Shown here in pieces: positions 1-4,578 of a stretch of DNA of 6,837 nt. A program made the position numbers and the translations under genes. The notes under the pieces are model-generated. The model ran no database searches. It was given only the letters and a program-made list of their open reading frames with translations, and was not told the origin of the DNA. How positions within the stretch are numbered: the stretch's first letter is position 1; the number at the start of each line of letters is the position of its first letter. The stretch is from positions 1-6,837 of the forward strand of contig JAZBPJ010000177.1 of assembly GCA_036351575.1 (NCBI GenBank), in the 5' to 3' direction. This DNA is from JABDPF01 sp036351575 (GTDB lineage: Bacteria > Pseudomonadota > Gammaproteobacteria > Xanthomonadales > SZUA-36).

Positions 1-536
1 CGACCGGTCTCCTGACGCTTCCTCTTGCCGCCCTCTCAGCCGCGGTCTTAATGGTGCTCACCCGCTGCCTCTCACTGGCAGACGCTTACAAAGCCATTGA
101 ATGGCGCATCATCATTCTCATTGCCGGCTTCATGCCCCTGGGGACGGCCATCGTTAAAGCCGGTCTGGTCGATGCGTTTGTCAACACCGTTTTACTGCAT
201 GTCGCGGACCATGGTCAGCCCCTGATCATCGGTGCTTTGTTTTTGTTGTCATCGGCAATTGCCCTGGTTTCAACCAATATTGCGGCGGCCATACTGATGG
301 GTCCCGTCGCCATGGCTGCTTCCGCATCACTTGCCATGAATCCGGAAATGCTGCTCATAGCCGTAGCCATTGGCGCTTCAAACGGGTTTATGACACCGGT
401 CGCCCAGCAGGCAAATCTTCTGGTCATGGGCCCGGGCAATTATGTTTTTAAGGATTACATGAAGGCAGGCATGTTCCTCAGCCTGCTGATGTTCGCTGCG
501 GTGATGCTCTTTATGTCCTTATTTTTCAGAACCTGA
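1..536 (+). CDS. SLC13/DASS-family permease, C-terminal part (5' end outside window)
   Basis: The frame is open from the left edge (first full codon at base 3) to TGA at 534-536, giving 177 residues, so this is the C-terminal half of a larger inner-membrane transporter and the ATG at 51 is internal. It has several hydrophobic segments and aligns by eye with the C-terminal half of the next gene: a segment IEWRIIILIAGFMPLG, then STNIAAAILMGPV, then TPVAQQANLLVMGPGNY, matching the downstream IDWSVIILLGAMIPVG, INNAATAVLMAPI and TPIGHQSNTLVLGPGGY. These are the ion/substrate hairpin and following helix typical of divalent-anion:Na+ symporters. It is known of this family that substrates include sulfate, dicarboxylates or other anions; nothing here fixes the substrate. 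RCK_C domains, if any, lie upstream of the window. It is probably cotranscribed with the next gene. The family is well supported, the substrate is not. Confidence 0.88.
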   Translation, partial: TGLLTLPLAALSAAVLMVLTRCLSLADAYKAIEWRIIILIAGFMPLGTAIVKAGLVDAFVNTVLLHVADHGQPLIIGALFLLSSAIALVSTNIAAAILMGPVAMAASASLAMNPEMLLIAVAIGASNGFMTPVAQQANLLVMGPGNYVFKDYMKAGMFLSLLMFAAVMLFMSLFFRT

Positions 537-553
537 CAGGATTTTTGTGCGCC

Positions 554-2329
554 ATGGTCTCCGATCAATTCATCGTATTTGCAACGCTTATTGCCGCCCT
601 GATCTTTTTTATATGGGGCAGGTGGCGCTATGATATCGTCGCCGTAAGCGCACTGCTACTGGTGACGGTTACCGGCATCATTCCTGCTGACGAGGCGTTT
701 TCCGGGTTCGGCCATCCTGCCGTGATCACGGTAGCCGCGGTCCTGCTGCTGAGCAGGGGGCTCCAGAATTCCGGCCTGATCGATGTCATTACCGGGCTTC
801 TGGTTACCATCAGCGCACGTCCATCCCTCCAGATCCTTACCATGACGTGCATCGTCGCCTTTTTTTCAGCCTTCATGAATAACGTGGGCGCCATCGCAAT
901 TATGCTGCCGGTGGCGATACAGATTGCCCGGAAAAATGACATCTCGCCCTCCCTCCTGCTTATGCCTCTGTCGTTCGGGTCACTGCTGGGCGGTCTGACC
1001 ACCATGATCGGAACCCCGCCCAATATCATTATCGCACAGGCACGTACCAGAACCGGAAATGACCCTTTTACGCTCTTTGATTTTTCTCCGGTTGGGCTGG
1101 GGGTCGCCGTTGCGGGAATTATATTCATTTCCCTTATCGGATGGCGGTTACTCCCGAAAAGGAAAGGGCAGACATCTCAGGAAGCGCTGTATAACGTTGA
1201 GGATTATCTTACCGAGATCAGGATAGAAAAGGATTCGGTAATTGCGGGCTGGCGGCTGCACGAATTGCGAAAATTGAAAGACCTGGAAGTTAACGTCGTG
1301 GGAATCGTGCGAGGTAAAACAAGAATCATCTCCCCGGCTCTTCATGAAGTGTTGGCAGCGGGTGACATACTGGTTGTCGAGGCGGACTCCGAGGATCTTA
1401 AGGCCTTTGTTGACCAGGGCAAGCTTGAACTGGCCGAGGATAAACAACTGGGCAAGGACATATTGGGTTCCGAAGAAATGCACCTGACCGAGGCAATTGT
1501 AATGGCTGATTCCCTGCTCGTCGGCAGGACGGCCAACAGCCTCAATCTTCGTCGCCGTTTTAACCTGAACCTTCTGGCAGTGGCACGAAAGGGGGCCCGG
1601 TTGAAGACCAGGGTCGCTTCAACCAGGTTTCAGACGGGTGACATCCTTCTCCTCAGCGGACCGTTTGAAACCATCCATGAAACGATCCAGCACCTTGGCT
1701 GCCTGCCGCTTGCGCCAAGAAATCTCCGCCTCGGTTACCCCAAACGGGTAGCCATGGGCACGGTTATCTTTGCATCCGCCATTGCTGCGGCAGCATTGGA
1801 TTTTTTGCCCATTCAGCTGGCCCTTGTTGCTGCAGCCGTCTTGATGGTATGTGTGAATCTCATATCGGTGCGGGAGATTTACAGCAGCATTGACTGGTCT
1901 GTCATCATCCTTCTGGGTGCGATGATTCCCGTCGGCCGGGCAATGGAGATGAGCGGCGGAGCGGAAACCATCGCCCGGCAGATTCTCGCCTTTGCGGATG
2001 TGCTGACCCCCGCAGCGTTACTCTTCATCCTGCTGATCTGCACCATGCTCCTCTCGGATGTGATCAACAATGCCGCGACAGCCGTGCTCATGGCGCCCAT
2101 ATCCATCAACATTGCAGAGGCGCTTGGCGTTTCAACCGATCCATTTTTGATGTGCGTGGCGCTCGGCGCATCATGCACGTTTCTCACTCCCATCGGACAC
2201 CAGTCGAACACCCTGGTGCTGGGTCCCGGCGGCTACCGGTTCGGCGACTACTGGCGCATGGGGCTGCCGCTGGAAATCCTGGTCCTGCTGGTGGCGCTGC
2301 CCATGATCCTGTGGGTGTGGCCTCTGTAA
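554..2329 (+). CDS. SLC13/DASS-family permease with two internal RCK_C (TrkA_C) domains
   Basis: A complete inner-membrane anion transporter of 591 residues from ATG 554, or 594 from an in-frame TTG at 545; residue numbers below use the TTG start. The N-terminal membrane half (about 8-203) carries FMNNVGAIAIMLP (about 110-122) and the hairpin motif GTPPN (156-160). A soluble part follows with two RCK_C-like domains, about 213-292 and 305-385, each with the G-D-I-L-(V/L) strand (AAGDILVVEA, QTGDILLLSG). The C-terminal membrane half (about 400-594) carries SDVINNAATAVLMAP and TPIGHQSNTLVLGPG. RCK_C domains are known to bind ligands and gate transport; the ligand and the transported anion cannot be told. 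An AGGA at 538-541 lies 12 bases before the ATG and only 3 before the TTG, so the ATG is preferred weakly. The upstream stop is 17 bases away, which suggests an operon of two paralogues. Confidence 0.92.
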   Translation: MVSDQFIVFATLIAALIFFIWGRWRYDIVAVSALLLVTVTGIIPADEAFSGFGHPAVITVAAVLLLSRGLQNSGLIDVITGLLVTISARPSLQILTMTCIVAFFSAFMNNVGAIAIMLPVAIQIARKNDISPSLLLMPLSFGSLLGGLTTMIGTPPNIIIAQARTRTGNDPFTLFDFSPVGLGVAVAGIIFISLIGWRLLPKRKGQTSQEALYNVEDYLTEIRIEKDSVIAGWRLHELRKLKDLEVNVVGIVRGKTRIISPALHEVLAAGDILVVEADSEDLKAFVDQGKLELAEDKQLGKDILGSEEMHLTEAIVMADSLLVGRTANSLNLRRRFNLNLLAVARKGARLKTRVASTRFQTGDILLLSGPFETIHETIQHLGCLPLAPRNLRLGYPKRVAMGTVIFASAIAAAALDFLPIQLALVAAAVLMVCVNLISVREIYSSIDWSVIILLGAMIPVGRAMEMSGGAETIARQILAFADVLTPAALLFILLICTMLLSDVINNAATAVLMAPISINIAEALGVSTDPFLMCVALGASCTFLTPIGHQSNTLVLGPGGYRFGDYWRMGLPLEILVLLVALPMILWVWPL

Positions 2330-2347
2330 GACAGCAAAAGTCCTGAT

Positions 2348-2410
2348 CCGAACATCGTACCGGCAGTCCGAAAGACTGCTGAGGGCAGGCGCGACCGGCT
2401 CCATGTTCGG
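2348..2410. terminator. Nested inverted repeats in the convergent gap (possible bidirectional terminator)
   Basis: The 92-base gap between the permease gene and the converging Ada gene contains an outer perfect 8-base inverted repeat, CCGAACAT (2348-2355) with ATGTTCGG (2403-2410), and an inner hairpin GCAGTC-CGAAA-GACTGC (2363-2379; 6-bp stem, 5-base loop). CCGG at 2360-2363 could also pair with CCGG at 2395-2398, in competition with the first base of the inner stem. The position between converging 3' ends fits a transcription terminator. There is no run of T directly after the stem on either strand (only TTTT some 8 bases past the outer stem when read on the minus strand), so an intrinsic terminator is not proven; it could instead be a 3'-end stabilising structure. 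Confidence 0.4.
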
Positions 2411-2421
2411 GCTGATACGGT

Positions 2422-3411
2422 TCAGGTCAGATGAAAAGCCTGCGCCTGTTCCAGGGCCAGCAGGTATTCCTTGCGCCAGATGCCGCCGCCGTAGCCGGTG
2501 GGCGCCCCACCGGCGCCGACCACGCGGTGGCAGGGAATGACGATCGCGATGCGGTTGTCGCCGTTGGCCTGACCGACGGCCCGCACTGCTTCGGGCTGTC
2601 CGATCGAGGCGGCGATGTCGGCGTAGCTCCGTGTCTCTCCGAAGGGAACCTCCAGCAGCGCTGACCACACGGCTTCCTGGAACGCGGTGCCCGGCGCCGT
2701 GAGCGGCAGCGTGAAGCGCCGCAGGGTGCCGTCGAAGTAGGCATCGAGTTCGTTCTTGACCTGTTCCATCAGCGGGTGTTCGCCCGGCAGGAAAACGCGG
2801 CCCATGTGCCGGGAAAGGCGTTTGAGCTGCGTGTCCAGCATGCGGCGCTCGGCGAATTCCAGCAGGCACAGCCCGCTGTCGTGAACCCCCATGATCATCG
2901 AGCCCAGCGGTGTGCCGACGCGGTTGACCCAGATCGAGGATTCGCGGTCGACGGCCGAGGGCGGGCTGCCGAACACCTGGGCGAAGGACTCCCTGAAACC
3001 CGTTTCCGATTCGAAGCCGCTGGCCACGACGGCGCGCTCGACCGGTTCACCGTGCTGGATCTGCTTCAATGCCGAGCCGAGGCGGCGCAGACGCGTATAG
3101 GCGTGGAAGGTCAGGCCGTGGTTGGCGATGAACCAGCGGCGCACGGTACCCGCGTCCATGCCCATCATCTCCAGGTCGTGGTCGTGCCAGCGCCGGCCGG
3201 GGTCGCTTTCGACCTCGCTCATCAGTGGAATCAGCCAGGGCGGATCGGCAACGCCCGTCAACAGCGGCGTGCAGGATCGACAGGGCCGGAATCCGGCGGC
3301 CAGCGCATCCCGGGCGCGTTCGAACTCGCGGGTTTCCGAGCCGCTGGCGGGCGCCTGAGGACAGCCCGGAAGGCAAAAGATGCCGTTCTCCCTGTTGGCC
3401 CGGTACGTCAT
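2422..3411 (-). CDS. ada: Ada-type O6-methylguanine-DNA methyltransferase with Zn/methyl-acceptor and AraC-like domains
   Basis: A 329-residue cytoplasmic DNA repair protein and probable regulator of the adaptive response to alkylation. Residues 1-50 resemble the Ada N-terminal zinc domain: cysteines C13 and C17 (GIFCLPGC) and C44 and C47 (FRPCRSC) are all present, C13 matching the methylphosphotriester acceptor Cys38 of E. coli Ada. Residues about 62-152 form an AraC-like helix-turn-helix (FHAYTRLRRLGSALKQI, then ASGFESETGFRESFAQVFG). Residues about 160-325 are the methyltransferase domain, with RAVGQANG (277-284), PCHRV around acceptor C294, and a GGGIWRKEYLL tail. The two acceptors are 281 residues apart, against 283 in E. 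coli, so the core is full length. Oddly, only 12 residues precede C13, against 37 in E. coli; an in-frame TGA lies 17 codons before this ATG with no ATG, GTG or TTG between. No clear Shine-Dalgarno sequence precedes the start, so translation may be coupled to the crotonase gene ending 28 bases upstream. Confidence 0.93.
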   Translation of the reverse strand: MTYRANRENGIFCLPGCPQAPASGSETREFERARDALAAGFRPCRSCTPLLTGVADPPWLIPLMSEVESDPGRRWHDHDLEMMGMDAGTVRRWFIANHGLTFHAYTRLRRLGSALKQIQHGEPVERAVVASGFESETGFRESFAQVFGSPPSAVDRESSIWVNRVGTPLGSMIMGVHDSGLCLLEFAERRMLDTQLKRLSRHMGRVFLPGEHPLMEQVKNELDAYFDGTLRRFTLPLTAPGTAFQEAVWSALLEVPFGETRSYADIAASIGQPEAVRAVGQANGDNRIAIVIPCHRVVGAGGAPTGYGGGIWRKEYLLALEQAQAFHLT

Positions 3412-3439
3412 TGCAGGGTCAATCGAATAACTGTCCGGC

Positions 3440-4291
3440 TCATCCGATTTCGCGCCGCATCACGCGCCCGTGGTGCCCGAGTTTTTCCTCGCGCCATTCG
3501 AGCGCAGCCCGAACACCCCGGCTTTTCAGGATTTCGTCGAATTCCAGCGTTTGCGGCGTCGCCGTTGTTTCCAGGGTCATCGCGAGGTCGAGTGCATGCT
3601 TGAGCCCGTCGCGCATGACGCCGATTTCCATCGTGGCATTGAGTGCCTGCTTGGTGATTTGAACCGCCAGCCGGTCATTTCGGGCGATCTCGAGTGCGCG
3701 CTCTCGAGCGCAGGCAAACAGCTTGTCCTCGCTCACCACGCGATTGATCAGCCCCCAGGACTCGGCTTTTTGGGCCGAAAACCGGTCGCTGCCGGTCAGC
3801 AGGATTTCCTTGGCGCGCTTCGGTCCGCACTGGTATGGAAGCAACAGCGCGATGGCGCCGCTGCCGTAGAGCACCTCGGGTGAGCCGAAGCGGCAATCGG
3901 GGTCGGCGACGGCCAGGTCACAGGCCAGGGCCAGTTCCATGCCGGCGCCCATGCAGTAGGTGTGCACGGCCGCAATGGTCGGTTTCGGGCTGTCCCAGAA
4001 GCGCATGACCGCGTCAAAGACGGTTTGCAGTTCCGACCTGATCCGGACGGTGTCTTCTTCACTTTCCAGGTCCTGCCCGATGCGCGGCGACAGGTCCAGG
4101 CCCGAGGAGAAGGCCCGCCCTTCGCCCTTGACGATGATCACGCGAACGGCGTCGTCGAGCTGGGCCCGGTCGGTCGCTGAAAGGAGTTCCTCGGCCATGG
4201 CCCGGTTGATCGCGTTCAGTTTCTCGGGACGGTTGAGCGTGATCCAGGCGATGGGGCCGTCGGTTTCGTAGCGGATGGTTTCGTATTGCAT
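3440..4291 (-). CDS. Enoyl-CoA hydratase/isomerase family protein (crotonase fold)
   Basis: A 283-residue cytoplasmic acyl-CoA enzyme, the usual length for a crotonase. It shows the family pattern in order: ITLNRPEKLNAIN near the N terminus (18-30), the first oxyanion-hole loop GRAFSSGLDL (58-67), the second one GAGMELALACDLAVAD (115-130), and FGSPEV (135-140). Both glutamates that act as acid/base in rat mitochondrial enoyl-CoA hydratase (Glu144 and Glu164) have counterparts here, E119 and E139, with the same 20-residue spacing, so hydratase-type chemistry is plausible. Isomerase or other crotonase reactions cannot be excluded, and the acyl chain is unknown. The C-terminal region is charged and ends LGHHGRVMRREIG. 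An AGGA on the minus strand at 4299-4302, 7 bases before the ATG, supports the start. The gene is first in a probable two-gene transcript with the Ada gene and diverges from the cytochrome gene. Confidence 0.92.
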   Translation of the reverse strand: MQYETIRYETDGPIAWITLNRPEKLNAINRAMAEELLSATDRAQLDDAVRVIIVKGEGRAFSSGLDLSPRIGQDLESEEDTVRIRSELQTVFDAVMRFWDSPKPTIAAVHTYCMGAGMELALACDLAVADPDCRFGSPEVLYGSGAIALLLPYQCGPKRAKEILLTGSDRFSAQKAESWGLINRVVSEDKLFACARERALEIARNDRLAVQITKQALNATMEIGVMRDGLKHALDLAMTLETTATPQTLEFDEILKSRGVRAALEWREEKLGHHGRVMRREIG

Positions 4292-4454
4292 GTTCTTGTC
4301 CTGCGGTTAACCCTTATGGTCGGTTTTTATGCTCACCAGCTTCAAAGATACTCCACTCGGAGCACCGCTTGAACTGCGCAGGATCAAATTTTGTGCTTGC
4401 TGTCGGATCGTCATGCGGCAAACAAAATAATCGACATCGCTAATTTATCAGTAG

Positions 4455-4492
4455 TTAATATAAAGTTAACTTGACCTTAATCAGACATTAAT
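4455..4492. promoter_or_regulatory. Four TTAA(T/C) direct repeats at exact 11-base spacing, probable operator
   Basis: TTAAT at 4455, TTAAC at 4466, TTAAT at 4477 and TTAAT at 4488 lie exactly 11 bases apart, so all four are on the same face of the helix. A degenerate fifth unit (TTTAT) is in phase at 4444. Direct repeats with an 11-base period are known for OmpR/PhoB-family response regulators, which bind as head-to-tail dimers (for example PhoB boxes and the TTAACA-like boxes of Bacillus PhoP). The array ends 86 bases before the cytochrome start codon and lies 163 bases before the crotonase start. It may control either or both directions; the regulator is not in the window. Confidence 0.55.
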
Positions 4493-4523
4493 GGGAGTCG
4501 CGATGGTCTTCTATGTCCTGTGA

Positions 4524-4545
4524 CGGTGCGAGTCCTTTCGCACTG
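4524..4545 (+). promoter_or_regulatory. Stem-loop in the presumed 5' leader of the cytochrome gene
   Basis: GTGCGA (4526-4531) pairs with TCGCAC (4538-4543) around a 6-base loop, and the stem extends outward by one G-T wobble and one C-G pair to eight pairs in all. It lies 33 bases before the cytochrome ATG and outside the ribosome binding site. No run of T follows, so it does not look like an attenuator terminator. It could stabilise the mRNA or be an operator palindrome; it matches no riboswitch I recognise. Confidence 0.35.
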
Positions 4546-4564
4546 CGTGGATCTTGTCAGAAAC

Positions 4565-4569
4565 AGGAG
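4565..4569 (+). promoter_or_regulatory. Shine-Dalgarno site of the cytochrome gene
   Basis: AGGAG lies 9 bases before the ATG at 4579 and is followed by an A-rich spacer. It fixes the start of the cytochrome gene, whose first 25 codons then read as a standard signal peptide. Confidence 0.75.
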
Positions 4570-4578
4570 TTGAAAAAA

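Larger units (their letters stand above)
4292..4578. other. Divergent intergenic region (287 bases) with AT-rich core
   Basis: This stretch separates the leftward crotonase/Ada genes from the rightward cytochrome gene and must hold promoters for both directions. It is clearly richer in A and T between about 4415 and 4495 than the surrounding coding DNA. It contains the 11-base-phased TTAA array and the leader stem-loop listed separately. A TTGACC hexamer at 4471-4476 could be a -35 element for the cytochrome gene, but no good -10 sits 16-18 bases downstream, and no convincing sigma-70 pair was found for the minus strand. A 33-codon open frame at 4329-4430 has no ribosome binding site and is not called as a gene. 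Confidence 0.7.

Noticed and set aside
2171..2869. 232-codon open reading frame on the minus strand
   Set aside because: It overlaps the Ada methyltransferase domain in another frame and runs antisense through the permease 3' end; its composition is arginine- and alanine-rich as expected of a high-GC shadow.
2776..3603. 275-codon open reading frame on the plus strand
   Set aside because: It runs antisense to the Ada gene and across the gap into the crotonase gene, has no recognisable domain, and both real genes have clear catalytic motifs.
4329..4430. 33-residue open frame with three cysteines (FCACCR) in the divergent region
   Set aside because: No ribosome binding site precedes the ATG, and the size is within chance expectation; nothing about the product is recognisable.
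4413..4440. GCGGCAAAC string resembling part of a GEMM (cyclic dinucleotide) riboswitch, considered because such switches control multiheme cytochromes in Geobacter
   Set aside because: The remaining conserved parts of the riboswitch, including the second stem and its tetraloop receptor, could not be found around it.
4471..4499. Sigma-70 promoter based on TTGACC at 4471
   Set aside because: The sequence 16-18 bases downstream does not resemble a -10 hexamer, and the hexamer falls between units of the TTAA array; it is left as a possibility only.
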